Shown here: piece by piece, positions 57,201-64,000 of the stretch | Position numbering within the stretch: the stretch's first letter is position 1 | Layout of the letters: each line of letters begins with the position of its first letter | Source of the DNA: Deltaproteobacteria bacterium | Lineage (GTDB): Bacteria; Myxococcota_C; UBA6777 | DNA length: 64,000 nt | Direction of reading: 5' to 3' | Assembly (NCBI GenBank): GCA_006226375.1 | Contig: SBHC01000051.1 | Coordinates: forward strand, 40,209 to 104,208 | The notes under the pieces: generated by a model | Told to the model about the DNA's origin: nothing | Seen by the model: the letters and a program-made list of their open reading frames with translations, nothing else | Database searches by the model: none | Made by a program: the position numbers and the translations under genes

Positions 57201-57286
57201 TTGCCAATAAAAATGTACGAAGGCCCAGCAGCCTTGGTTCTGCGCTCTTCGGCAAAACACCAAAGAAGAAGAGCAAGAAGAGATAA
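51224..57286 (+). CDS. Secreted SpvB/FG-GAP/RHS protein (TcB-TcC-like)
   Basis: 2020 residues from the ATG at 51224 (AGAGGA 7 bases upstream; the frame is open 46 codons earlier). Signal peptide with cleavage after AQA (residue 25). SpvB domain about 33-320 (LPTGPGSISGIGE, GGAGLMGIGWNL). Six FG-GAP/VCBS calcium motifs near 345, 407, 459, 508, 561 and 615 (ITGDGLPDVVD, VNGDGMADMV). TcdB_midN-like region to about 760 (FRGFREVENIY). YD/RHS repeats about 1000-1600 (YDEFGRLLTV, YDKAGNMTQRGDYTF). RHS core about 1700-1778 ending ADPTG, with a dockerin-like loop KADGKINAADAW inserted before it. The last 240 residues hold hydrophobic helices and a basic tail KKKSKKR: the variable toxin position. TcB-TcC fusion is inferred from domain order. 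Confidence 0.85.
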   Translation: MRRWKGWFTLGCAVLVGWFANPAQAQDKSGASPSVLVLPTGPGSISGIGENVQANLNMGMMSYPIKIILPKGRGTATPSMSVTYSSSGGAGLMGIGWNLGAGGEVTRLTVRGLPTYKNEDLFYAGGELVKVPNSPYYRARMEGGFVRYRWYQKDANDQQGYWVAEYPNGSKAYYGATSDGKLDLNSQVYGLEGTFGWKMRTMVDRNGNRIEYTYSKDGTQAYVDKVSWTFDDSGKPLYEAELLYEDRPDPISDGKPGFDLQTKKRVKEIKITSNGQRFRSYTFAYEDATGLSRLLKVTRYGRDPNKAYPVAFSMQYSNATFSAKTSRLVTMPTSLGTGFTSNNADFIDITGDGLPDVVDTTNANHVFHINTLTTDKTLQQATHDFPKSKQKTNPKGLTTKLSNPAVQMLDYDGDGYTDLVNATTDVKQIYLNKGNGKWEDKSESVVDFPISGTDPNLRFFDYNGDKAIDIIRSNGDTTTYWVSDKKGKWNKVEGGKGIGASFDKDKIRLIDINGDNLQDAVWITKTSLRYKKYLGNGKWTDWINVTVPGIDQYELSTKAQFADVNGDGMADMVTFLGPKIVYFVNKNGMEFEAPKEITSFDGNNIPDSTNAIIRIVDINGNGSRDIVWLTKTGQVTYLELFSQRPNLLTNITNNIGQRIEIEYGSSVYHRLNDEANGRDWKSKLPLAFTVVNVIRTYAEGDSSGTNPPLVQRIYYHDGFYDGKEKKFRGFREVENIYEADSNTDKRLDVITYDVGETDEYFHGKLLSRTVTDGNNKVFLKESNVWEECPQPSGTDKGLDPPIRYICLKSVEKVMQEGLADTAKHKTTYTENTYDGYGNVTLLAQMGVKDVTGDEVYIRKTFIGPKDPKTDKDPWIIQLASKVEKCEDPSKPCATIRYYFDGEAHKGLALGQYTKGNLTRTEVLAEVGTDTWITPTSRKFDKYGNIIEVKAINGSTRKIEWDSVYNRFPEKETLEFDGKTMSMTTRWNYDISQVAQSTDFNGNVKNYTYDEFGRLLTVRMSGDPVDKPSTVHEYKLQAPLTTFITRQRSKVGGELDRETIKCIDGLGRNVSTLFKISDGLYSVTQHKRFNGAGKQAFLYDIYTTKEAKCTTHAPKDTKGVEFFYDSMQRQSKTIRQDGKETKMVYEPLKAIEYDQADLDKSSKHYDTPMTKIFDGLNRVIETIEMDKPGHTITTKFKYTVLTVKSDPLIVEMTFPDGTKRTQKFNALGHMLESVDPDRATTTFKYDEKRNLSERTNANGKTTVYTYDGLARKTSVMEKGNPDSKITYSYDVPHPELPEGKNLKNQMTKMAFPGGAYYYSFNDRGQTTMTRTNFMGVDLDLARVYDHAGDMVERTYPDGSKLTYGRDLNGRINSISGLVKSIVYTPNSLVQSWTAFNDVKTEHTFDINNQIQKISVGGGSILEITYTYDLVGNATKADEKHGDQSYANNYVYDSLYRLTQASLFNDAEAMTYNVDDLNNLLKKSSSLADKSAAHVGDCEYDKTKIHAVTKAGSTNLKYDKAGNMTQRGDYTFTWDYQDRLLEVKKGSAVVNRNWYDHGKRRIMREENGVFTFYPQENIAIRGGYMEYKSPVGPKMVVMHRTSKAIAKFYDDLAPAEGDGTLKAKADGKINAADAWLYHATKSDIVKMDLIKRPYDVNLTLTMLEASVDQLLEGKEEVKYVMHVGPTGNVRAVTGEDGKVVARYRFHPYGTLESTSGNWIQPMFQGAEWDGSTQTYYFGARSLDPKLAKWMSPDPLFHTISNVEGEFNSYGTFNSNPIRYADPTGTDSMDVMSAIGGYGAAGFALVTFGMEAWSASTAMKDFKKNPRKATGLLATNAVLALGTAALGALATTFQAIGGEQNEKTASILGIANSATSLVYSVTNSAVVYLKHKELEHRGQPGRKKTALGFMAIRTLASIGSLAGSIMNYADPDGPGATVAVVSAAIGGVASIVGNTMMTSLKFGTVVNGSNMLDKAKQVGSAIKNFFKTNFTYKRFFANKNVRRPSSLGSALFGKTPKKKSKKR

Positions 57287-57298
57287 CAACCCCCTAAC

Positions 57299-57345
57299 CC
57301 ACATCCATCCTTCGGGGTGGGTGTGGTTTCTCTGTTCCTTTTTGT
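57299..57345 (+). terminator. Hairpin-plus-T terminator after the RHS gene
   Basis: Arms CCACATCCATCC (57299-57310) and GGGTGGGTGTGG (57315-57326), TTCG loop, two G-U pairs, followed by a T-rich tail ending TTTTT. It lies 13 bases after the stop and could reduce transcription into the third gene. Confidence 0.55.
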
Positions 57346-57392
57346 ACGCATGTCTCTGGTTTGGTTTTCGTTACTCCACAAGCGGATAGGCA

Positions 57393-60300
57393 ATGAGAAA
57401 GCATTGGTTTTGGGCAGTCAGTTTGTTGTGCGCGTCGTTGTGGCTCACAGCATGTGGCACAGGTCCTGTCGATACAGAAACAGGCAACTCAGACGGAGGC
57501 ACCGTATGTCGGGGCACTTCAGGCTGTGAGTGTTCCGGCGACAGTGAGTGCAACAACGGCTTAAGTTGCCAGCAGGGCAAGTGCGCCACCCGTCCAGGCG
57601 ATGAGCCTTCGGTGACCGAAGACGCAGGCCCTACGGATGAGCCCGCCCAAGACGAAGCTCCCAAAGACGAGCCTCCTTGTGAGGCTGGCGCTTTGGCTTG
57701 CCGTTGCCTTGGCAATGGCTTGTGCAACGCCGGACTCCGCTGTGACAACGGCATCTGCCAGACATGTCCCGAAGGGGCTGCAGGCTGTGCCTGCAAGTCC
57801 GACAAGACCTGCAACACAGGTCTGACCTGCGAAAACAGCGTATGCAAAGGCTGTGTAGGACAGGCGTTCTGCCCTTGCCACGGCAACAACAGCTGTGACA
57901 AAGGAAACCTGTGCGAGTTCTCTTCCAGCGGAAGCGCCACTTGCCAGCCCTGCAAAGACCGGGCTGACAAGACCGGATGCAACTGCGAATTGGACACGGA
58001 GTGTGGCGGCAAGCTCTTGTGCCTGAACAAGCGATGCGCTGATGCTTCAGCCATGAGCCAAGTGCCCAAGAGCCCACGCTGCTACAGCCCTTGTGAAGGT
58101 GACATCCAAAACAGCGACGGCACCATCCGCACCTGTCATCCCAAGTACGGCCTCAAAGAAGGCTGTGATCCCGGTCAAAAGTGTGTGGAAGGAAGCTGCC
58201 TCACCCCCGACGACGCCAGCAACCTCAACGGCTCATCCTACCCCTTCTGTATGAAGCAAGCGGATTGTCCCGACTTCCAGGCCTGCTTGGGTGGTCGCTG
58301 CTACTCCAACTGTGGAGCGGACAGTGATTGCCAGACCGGCTTTAAGTGTGATCGGTATGTTTGTCGTCGAATCTGTGACCTGACCAAGAGCCAGTGCACC
58401 AAAGAAGAGTCATGCATTAGCAACGGCGTGGGCGATGAAGAAGGCCTCTGTCAACCCATCGCATCGCGCAGCACGCAGGTCTCTCAGATCTCCCAAACCC
58501 TCGAAGTTTTCGAACTGAGCAACCGAAAGCTGGACCTCACCAACCTGGAGAAGGTCGGCTACTTTGCGATCGCCAACCAGAACAACTTTGAGACCAAGAT
58601 GTCGATTGTTCGGCACTCGGACAGCTTGGCTTCCAAAGCACCTCTGAGCTGGCTGAAGTTTGACCTATGCAAGACCTACAACAACGACCGTACGGCTTGC
58701 ACGGCCTACGAGAACAAGCCCAGCAACGCGGAGCCTTTCAAGTTTACGATTCCCGGCAAGAGCACCGTGTTCATCCGTGTGTTGGAAGCTGAGAACGGCC
58801 CATCTAGCACCAACAGGTACGACGGTCTCTTAACCATCAAGAGCAACGAGACCGAGCAGGTGATGGCTATCGGTTACCGCAAAACTGGCGCTGGTCGCTG
58901 GAAAGGCAAGCTGTTCTCGTTTGGTAACTTCGACGACGACAACATCAACAAGTTCCCCAACTCCACAGGAGCCCGCGTCGCCGACTTCTCCAACGCATTC
59001 CTTCGACGCTGGCTGAACTTCAAGAACAACAACATTACATTCGACAAGTTCCGCGCGGTGCTTTTGTCGATGCAGGAAGGCACCTGGAACCTGCCCAAGG
59101 TGCGTAGCGATTGCCGCACCCTCTTCAGCCAGCAAGCCACCGAAGACGTGGCGTGTTACCCGTTTGCGACACCCGGACGTGGCTATGAAGTTCTCTCCTT
59201 CAGTGTGCGCGAAGCACCGGTCCCCACGGGGCTTTCAGCGTTGAACTTCACGATGGACGTAACCGATGGTCCGAGCAACACCTGGACCGGCAAGATCCAC
59301 ACAGCGGAGACCTTGCAGTATCCGGGCAATCCTTCTATCAACATTGGCTTCAAGACAGTCCCAGGACAAACCACCAAGACCGAAGTGACCGCGCTTAAGG
59401 CAGTCATCGACATTGGTGGCCGTCACCTCACAGACTCCAAGACAAGTTGCCCCAACAGCAGCGCCATGGAGCGCTACGCGTGGCCCTGGTTGTTACTCGA
59501 CTTTGTGGGAACTTCCGAAGCCATCACCCAGAGCTTGTTCCGCGAACAATACGAGTGTCGCAACAAGCTTATCCCAACAGCCATTCCGCCCAGCGCAACC
59601 GCCGAACAAAAGGCGGCTATCGAGTTGGCGAACGCCAGTTTGAGCAGCGCCAACCCGATCCCCAACGGCCGAACCTTGCGCCGCACGATCGAACTAGTCG
59701 ATGGAATGCTGTACGAGAATCGCTACTTCTTCGCCATTGTGCGGGAGCGCTTTGTGAGTCCCTTTGATGGGGTCAACCAAAACTCACTGCTCTCCAAAGA
59801 TTGGGTTCGTTACGGCTATCTCTGGTTGGAGCGTACCGATGCCGAGCTGACAGCCAAAGACACCAAAGGCAACGACCCCCAAGGTTCATGCCAGAGCAAC
59901 ACAGACTGTTCCACAGGTCAGACCTGCCAGGGCGGTGTGTGCCAGGGAGCAAGCCAGCTCCATCAGGTGACCTGTGACCCAGCCATGGTCAACGAGGCCA
60001 TTCGTATCGCCATCCAAAAGAGCAGCGATATTGAAGGATGGACCCAAAGCCAGATCAACAACCTGGTGAGCGTGCTTCTCACGGGTCAAACAGCGGCGGC
60101 AGCCTCGCAACTGGCCGGCATCACCGGCTCGACCAGCGGCTCGCACACCGAGTACAAGTACAACAACAGCACCACCAACAAAACACACTACATCCACTAC
60201 TACTGCGAAGACACCCGACAGTTTAACGGTGGCCCGATTACCAGCCAGACCGACTGCCCCTCTGGCAGCAAAGTGGTGTTCTTTGAGCTGCCCGGCGTCA

Positions 60301-63296
60301 CGGAATCGCAGATGCGCAGTGAGTCGTGCAACACCAGCCGAACCTGCGACACGCGTTTCACCCAGATGAAGTCACTCAGCGGCTTCCGTGAAAACGTGCC
60401 CTACCGATGCAAAGACACGAAGAATTCATTCTGTGACGGACAAGATCGTAAGGATCTTCGGTCGGACAAGGTGTTCTTCCAGCCAACGAGCGGCAACACC
60501 TACGTGTCTCCCTACCAGCCGATTCGCGATTCGATTCGCCAAGCGTTTCGTTATCGGTTTAAGTTTACCAACCGAAGCGGCGGGACCGTCGGGTTTACAC
60601 CCGTCATGTGTGCGGCGGGTGCGGCGTCACAAACCCCCTACTGTTATGACCCGACCAATGTGGAAGTCATTGAAAAGCGCGTAAACTGCTTGGAGTTCTT
60701 GTACACCAACAACACCATCCGCAACAGGATGAGCACAACTGCACGAGGCGATCTGCGCACGTTCCTGCAGCACGCCTTCTCCTACAGCAACTCCAAGAAC
60801 ACCACCGGAGACATCCTCACCGACTTCGGCTTTGAAACGTTGAACGCTGAACTTCGCGTGATGCTAGGCGATGAGGCCTACATCAAGGCCCTGAACAACC
60901 GCTTCGATCTAGCGGGTGGCAACCTCGTGAGCTTTGACGGTGACAAGCTTGAGCCCAACGGCATAAAGCTCTCCGGGGTGCTGGGCCATGAGATGTACAA
61001 CCTGTACCTTTCGGTCCATTACTACCAGTCGGTGCTCAACCGATTCTACGCTCAAACGCCCTTGTTGACGGCATCGTTCGCCTCCAATGACACGACGTTC
61101 ATCACCGCGGAGTCGGTGTCGAGCTACATCAAGAAGTTGCTCCTTGCGGCGACCCGAAAAGCCCGTAGTTGGTCACAGATCGCGCAGCGTTACCACTCCA
61201 TGAACCGGATCGACCTGGCTCGTCATGTGTTGGAACGTAACTACGTGGGCTCGTACCTGGAGATGATGGTGCTCACCCGCTTGTTGCGCTCCTTGATTGC
61301 GGTCACCGACCCCAAACAAGAGCCCCAACTGCGCAGCGAGATTGACACCATCACCCTGACCTACAACGCGGCGCTCCTGGATATGCAGGAGACGTATGAG
61401 AAGGTGTCCAAAGAGCTTGACTACTTTGGCTTTGAGCCGGGCTACATCCCCTTCCCTGCCTTGGATAGCTTCTCCACGTTGCGAGGCTACACCAACGCAG
61501 TCACCGTAGCCATCAACTTCGCCAAGCAAAAGTTGCAGACGGCCCAAGTGAAAGAGCAGATCGCGATCCAAACCCAGCGTCAATTCGACACCGATGCTGC
61601 GCAGTTTCAGAGCGAGCTGGTCAAAATTGACAACACCTACAACGAGCAACTGATCCAACTTTGTGGGGAACTCAAGGATGGCAACCAGAGCGTACCGGCC
61701 ATTCCCAGGTATGCTGGATTGCTGCCCAAGGCGCTACAAGTCGCCAACCCCTGCGGTAAGGTAAAAGGAAGCCATCTCTACAACGCCTACCTCGGCCTGG
61801 AGCGATTGGCTTTGGAAGCTCAGCAGCTCGAAGCCATGTACAAGCGAGCGCAAGAACGTATCACCGATGAAGAAACTCGTATCCAAACCTTCTGCACCAA
61901 GCAATTCGACTTGGCCGATGTGTCCTGGGAGTACAACAACGATCGGAAGAACCTGAAGTTTCGAATGTCCCAGGCTTCCATCATTCGCTCCGCCATTATG
62001 CGGGGTTCGATGGGACTGATGCAGATTGCGATGGGCTGGAAGTGCGATGTCATTCTCGGTGACGCGTTCGAAACAGAGTGTGGCCTCGCAGGAGTCTCCA
62101 ACGCGCTCAAGCTCGCGATTCTAGTGAATCAGGAAGTGACAACCACATTCCTCAACCTGGAAAAGCGAGAGAAAGAAAAAGAGCTGATTGACCTGCAGGG
62201 CGAAACGTCCAAGTTTCAGGTCAAGAGCACATGTGACATCTGCCCACCAGGCGGCGACGCAAGTACTTGCACGCCAGGGGTCGCGCGAGTCATCAGCCAA
62301 AACTATCTCAAGCGACTCACGATTGACTTGGAGCGGTTTGCCCTTCGCGGCATCAACATGCAGTACGCAATGCGCCTTGCAGCCTCGAACATTGAGCGTA
62401 TGAAACAACGCGCGCAACGTCTGATGCAGCAACAGAACGATGCGTTGACCATGCTCACGAACGTGCAGTCCGTCGCCAACGATCCCAACCAACGAATCTA
62501 CAAGAACGACGCGATTATCAACGCCGAGTACACCTTCAACGAAGCGCTCCAAGAGGCGTACCGTGCCACCCTTGTGTACGAGTACTACACAAGCCAGTCG
62601 TACAAGAACAAAAACGACCTCTACCTGATTCGTATGATCTCCTACGGAGACAAGAACCTGGAAGCTTATATGAGTCAGCTAGAGCGGGCGTTCAAGGACT
62701 TTGAAGAGACCCAAGGCAAGCCCGACATTCGGGTAGCCAAGATCTCCTTGCGGGACGACATCCTCAAGCTCAATCAGGTCGACAAAGACGGTAAGATTCT
62801 TAGCCTCCAACAGCGCGTGGACTTGCTTCGTCAGAAGTTGGCGTCACGCGAGAACCTCGACAAAGATGGCTACCTCACCTTTAACTTCACCGTCTCTGTT
62901 GGCAAAGACAGCAACATTGTCTCTCCTGTCACCCACAACCACAAAGTGTTGTATGTAGCTGCAGATATCTCGCACACCAGCGCAGGAAGCGATGATGTGG
63001 CAAGGGTGTACATCAAGCAGAAAGGAACGGGTGTGGTTCGCGCCTCTGATGGGAGCTTTACCTACTACGCCCTCCCCCAAAAAACAGCCGTGGTCAACGC
63101 AACCCTCAACGGAGACCGAAAACCGTTTGATCCTGACGTATACCGAACCTTCCGCTTGCAAGACCGCCCCCTCGCCAACACCCAATGGGTGCTGCAATTC
63201 AACCAGGCAACGGAAAAGTCAAACCAGGATATCGACCTTAACTCCATCAGCGACATCACCGTCTACATCTACTATTCCGACTTCACCAGCAACTAG
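57393..63296 (+). CDS. Giant lipoprotein, TcA-like component (paralogue 2)
   Basis: 1967 residues; start ATG 57393 with a weak GGA. Lipobox LTAC, Cys21. Same order as the gene at 45133: Cys-rich repeats (about 31-355; CPCHGNNSCDKGNLC is nearly the same), beta-rich part (FGNFDDDNINKFPNSTG), small Cys module, long helical region with a hydrophobic segment near 1537-1580 flanked by cysteines (GWKCDVILGDAFETEC), and the end SLRDDILKL ... ISDITVYIYYSDF. Clear paralogy along the full length, highest in the helical and final parts. The hydrophobic tip and central Cys loop differ most. Its place downstream of the terminator suggests separate or reduced expression compared with paralogue 1. Confidence 0.7.
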   Translation: MRKHWFWAVSLLCASLWLTACGTGPVDTETGNSDGGTVCRGTSGCECSGDSECNNGLSCQQGKCATRPGDEPSVTEDAGPTDEPAQDEAPKDEPPCEAGALACRCLGNGLCNAGLRCDNGICQTCPEGAAGCACKSDKTCNTGLTCENSVCKGCVGQAFCPCHGNNSCDKGNLCEFSSSGSATCQPCKDRADKTGCNCELDTECGGKLLCLNKRCADASAMSQVPKSPRCYSPCEGDIQNSDGTIRTCHPKYGLKEGCDPGQKCVEGSCLTPDDASNLNGSSYPFCMKQADCPDFQACLGGRCYSNCGADSDCQTGFKCDRYVCRRICDLTKSQCTKEESCISNGVGDEEGLCQPIASRSTQVSQISQTLEVFELSNRKLDLTNLEKVGYFAIANQNNFETKMSIVRHSDSLASKAPLSWLKFDLCKTYNNDRTACTAYENKPSNAEPFKFTIPGKSTVFIRVLEAENGPSSTNRYDGLLTIKSNETEQVMAIGYRKTGAGRWKGKLFSFGNFDDDNINKFPNSTGARVADFSNAFLRRWLNFKNNNITFDKFRAVLLSMQEGTWNLPKVRSDCRTLFSQQATEDVACYPFATPGRGYEVLSFSVREAPVPTGLSALNFTMDVTDGPSNTWTGKIHTAETLQYPGNPSINIGFKTVPGQTTKTEVTALKAVIDIGGRHLTDSKTSCPNSSAMERYAWPWLLLDFVGTSEAITQSLFREQYECRNKLIPTAIPPSATAEQKAAIELANASLSSANPIPNGRTLRRTIELVDGMLYENRYFFAIVRERFVSPFDGVNQNSLLSKDWVRYGYLWLERTDAELTAKDTKGNDPQGSCQSNTDCSTGQTCQGGVCQGASQLHQVTCDPAMVNEAIRIAIQKSSDIEGWTQSQINNLVSVLLTGQTAAAASQLAGITGSTSGSHTEYKYNNSTTNKTHYIHYYCEDTRQFNGGPITSQTDCPSGSKVVFFELPGVTESQMRSESCNTSRTCDTRFTQMKSLSGFRENVPYRCKDTKNSFCDGQDRKDLRSDKVFFQPTSGNTYVSPYQPIRDSIRQAFRYRFKFTNRSGGTVGFTPVMCAAGAASQTPYCYDPTNVEVIEKRVNCLEFLYTNNTIRNRMSTTARGDLRTFLQHAFSYSNSKNTTGDILTDFGFETLNAELRVMLGDEAYIKALNNRFDLAGGNLVSFDGDKLEPNGIKLSGVLGHEMYNLYLSVHYYQSVLNRFYAQTPLLTASFASNDTTFITAESVSSYIKKLLLAATRKARSWSQIAQRYHSMNRIDLARHVLERNYVGSYLEMMVLTRLLRSLIAVTDPKQEPQLRSEIDTITLTYNAALLDMQETYEKVSKELDYFGFEPGYIPFPALDSFSTLRGYTNAVTVAINFAKQKLQTAQVKEQIAIQTQRQFDTDAAQFQSELVKIDNTYNEQLIQLCGELKDGNQSVPAIPRYAGLLPKALQVANPCGKVKGSHLYNAYLGLERLALEAQQLEAMYKRAQERITDEETRIQTFCTKQFDLADVSWEYNNDRKNLKFRMSQASIIRSAIMRGSMGLMQIAMGWKCDVILGDAFETECGLAGVSNALKLAILVNQEVTTTFLNLEKREKEKELIDLQGETSKFQVKSTCDICPPGGDASTCTPGVARVISQNYLKRLTIDLERFALRGINMQYAMRLAASNIERMKQRAQRLMQQQNDALTMLTNVQSVANDPNQRIYKNDAIINAEYTFNEALQEAYRATLVYEYYTSQSYKNKNDLYLIRMISYGDKNLEAYMSQLERAFKDFEETQGKPDIRVAKISLRDDILKLNQVDKDGKILSLQQRVDLLRQKLASRENLDKDGYLTFNFTVSVGKDSNIVSPVTHNHKVLYVAADISHTSAGSDDVARVYIKQKGTGVVRASDGSFTYYALPQKTAVVNATLNGDRKPFDPDVYRTFRLQDRPLANTQWVLQFNQATEKSNQDIDLNSISDITVYIYYSDFTSN

Positions 63297-63384
63297 TCGC
63301 CCTCCTCACCTCGCATCGTCTGAAAAAAAATCCATCAAACTCGTAAGTCCCCAAGGCTACTTCAAGTTTTGCGTCCCAAGACCG

Positions 63385-63407
63385 TCACTATTTAAGTGAG
63401 ACTTTTT
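63385..63407 (+). terminator. Weak terminator-like hairpin after the second giant gene
   Basis: Five-base arms TCACT (63385-63389) and AGTGA (63395-63399), loop ATTTA, followed by GAC and TTTTT. A TTAAGTG...CTTTTTNGTG string also occurs in the terminator at 44001-44031. Confidence 0.35.
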
Positions 63408-63482
63408 GTGCGACATTGGGTATAAGACAAAGGAAAGCAAACGTTTTGTGAGATGGATTCATCTCGTATAGAGAGATTCAAC

Positions 63483-64000
63483 ATGAGAAAGTATGTTTTG
63501 GTTTGTTTTGCTGTGCTGAGTTTTGTGCCTGCTTTTGTTGTTGCATGTTCGAGTGGAAAGCAGTGCACACCAGGGGTGACGCAAGCCTGCATATGTCCAG
63601 GTCAGAGCGGGGTGCAGACCTGCAACGAGGATGGGCAGGGGTTTGGAGCTTGTAACTGTGGAGGTAGCAACACCGAAAAAACAGGCACAGAAGAAAAGTC
63701 CACCTCCGAAGAAAAAACCACCTCCGAAGAAAAAACCACCTCCGAAGAAAAAACCACCTCCGAAGAGAAGTCCGATAACGAAGAGCCCAAGAGCGGACCG
63801 GAGCCTGGACCGGAGCCTGGACCCGAAGCCGGACCCGAAGCTGGGCCTGAAGCGGAAGCAGAGCCGGGTCCCGAACCGGGTCCCGAACAGGTCACCTGCT
63901 CTGCGGATGAGTTTGACTACAACAACACCTGCATCAAGATCTCCGACTTTTGTGAAGGCAAGATCTCTGACCCCAGCGTGATCCTGCCCAAGTTCACCAC
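63483..64000 (+). CDS. Cys-rich lipoprotein with low-complexity stalk, 3' end cut by window
   Basis: 172 residues visible, continuing past the right edge. GAGAG lies 7 bases before ATG 63483. Signal peptide with lipobox VVAC (Cys22), then a Cys-rich module (QCTPGVTQACICPG, CNEDGQGFGACNCGG), a Glu/Lys/Ser/Thr stalk of repeated TSEEKT units, a Gly/Pro/Glu stretch (PEPGPEAGPE), and the start of another domain (VTCSADEFDYNNTCIK). The head is of the type PGxxxxCxCPGQxGxQxCNxDGxxxGxCxC seen in myxobacterial surface proteins. Function unknown. It is the first gene after the Tc-like locus. Confidence 0.75.
   Translation, partial: MRKYVLVCFAVLSFVPAFVVACSSGKQCTPGVTQACICPGQSGVQTCNEDGQGFGACNCGGSNTEKTGTEEKSTSEEKTTSEEKTTSEEKTTSEEKSDNEEPKSGPEPGPEPGPEAGPEAGPEAEAEPGPEPGPEQVTCSADEFDYNNTCIKISDFCEGKISDPSVILPKFT
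63702..63770 (+). repeat. 18-bp tandem repeat (TSEEKT) in the lipoprotein stalk
   Basis: Units of 18 bases begin at 63702, 63720 and 63738, with a diverged fourth at 63756. They encode TSEEKT repeats. Copies are in frame, so gain or loss only changes stalk length. Confidence 0.85.
63794..63888 (+). repeat. Gly/Pro/Glu (GPEP/GPEA) low-complexity repeat
   Basis: Imperfect 12-base units encode GPEP or GPEA motifs over about 32 residues, continuing the extended stalk. Three slightly different codings are mixed, so the run is older than the neighbouring 18-bp repeat. Confidence 0.7.

Noticed and set aside
63702..63770. Possible CRISPR-like repeats
   Set aside because: The repeats are directly adjacent, have no spacers and are in frame in a coding sequence.

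Overview
The window is a chromosome-like stretch of a Gram-negative bacterium. Cell-envelope genes dominate: I count about fifteen predicted lipoproteins, plus a LolA-like carrier and a lytic transglycosylase. The sequence is moderately GC-rich, Shine-Dalgarno sites are clear, and there are many Cys-rich 'CxxGxxC' surface lipoproteins, MopE-type metal-binding repeats and TPR proteins. This mix resembles Myxococcota/Bradymonadota-like (former deltaproteobacterial) genomes, but that assignment is inference from gene content. I found no rRNA, tRNA, CRISPR array, insertion sequence or phage gene.

Layout. 1-2.9 kb: the 3' end of an unknown gene, a family 2 glycosyltransferase and an NCS2/AzgA-type purine permease. 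2.9-12.2 kb: a minus-strand run of a FAH-family hydrolase, an SDR, a small membrane protein, a lytic transglycosylase lipoprotein, an MBL hydrolase overlapping queC, a thioredoxin-like lipoprotein, a LolA-like protein and an anti-sigma/TPR membrane protein. 12.7-15.9 kb: a TPR protein, a methylcrotonyl-CoA carboxylase beta-type carboxyltransferase and an unknown protein. 16.2-22 kb: three consecutive surface lipoproteins, two of them paralogues (Ig-like domains plus Cys-rich tail) flanking a MopE-repeat/propeller lipoprotein. 22-44 kb: mixed housekeeping and envelope genes (EEP nuclease, an R3H/IF2_N membrane protein, a beta-helix lipoprotein, a LysR regulator, dapF with a TPR partner, an esterase with a CBM48-like domain, a TerB-like membrane protein, a dual cyclic-nucleotide-binding protein beside an FNR-type palindrome, selU/mnmH and a PreP-like M16 peptidase).

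44.2-63.3 kb is the most striking region. A small lipoprotein is followed by two giant paralogous lipoproteins (1980 and 1967 residues) that flank a 2020-residue secreted SpvB/FG-GAP/RHS protein. The RHS protein has the layout of a fused TcB-TcC component of insecticidal Tc (ABC) toxins. The giant proteins look like TcA-type components: a long helical hairpin region with a hydrophobic tip, and a short beta-rich C-terminus. Unlike classical Tc toxins, every component carries a Sec or lipoprotein signal and the giant proteins begin with a Cys-rich module. I propose a surface-anchored Tc-like machine; this rests on sequence features read by eye and on gene order. A further, truncated Cys-rich lipoprotein gene starts at 63483 and runs off the right edge.

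Starts were chosen by ribosome binding site and signal peptide, so several genes are shorter than their longest open frame.
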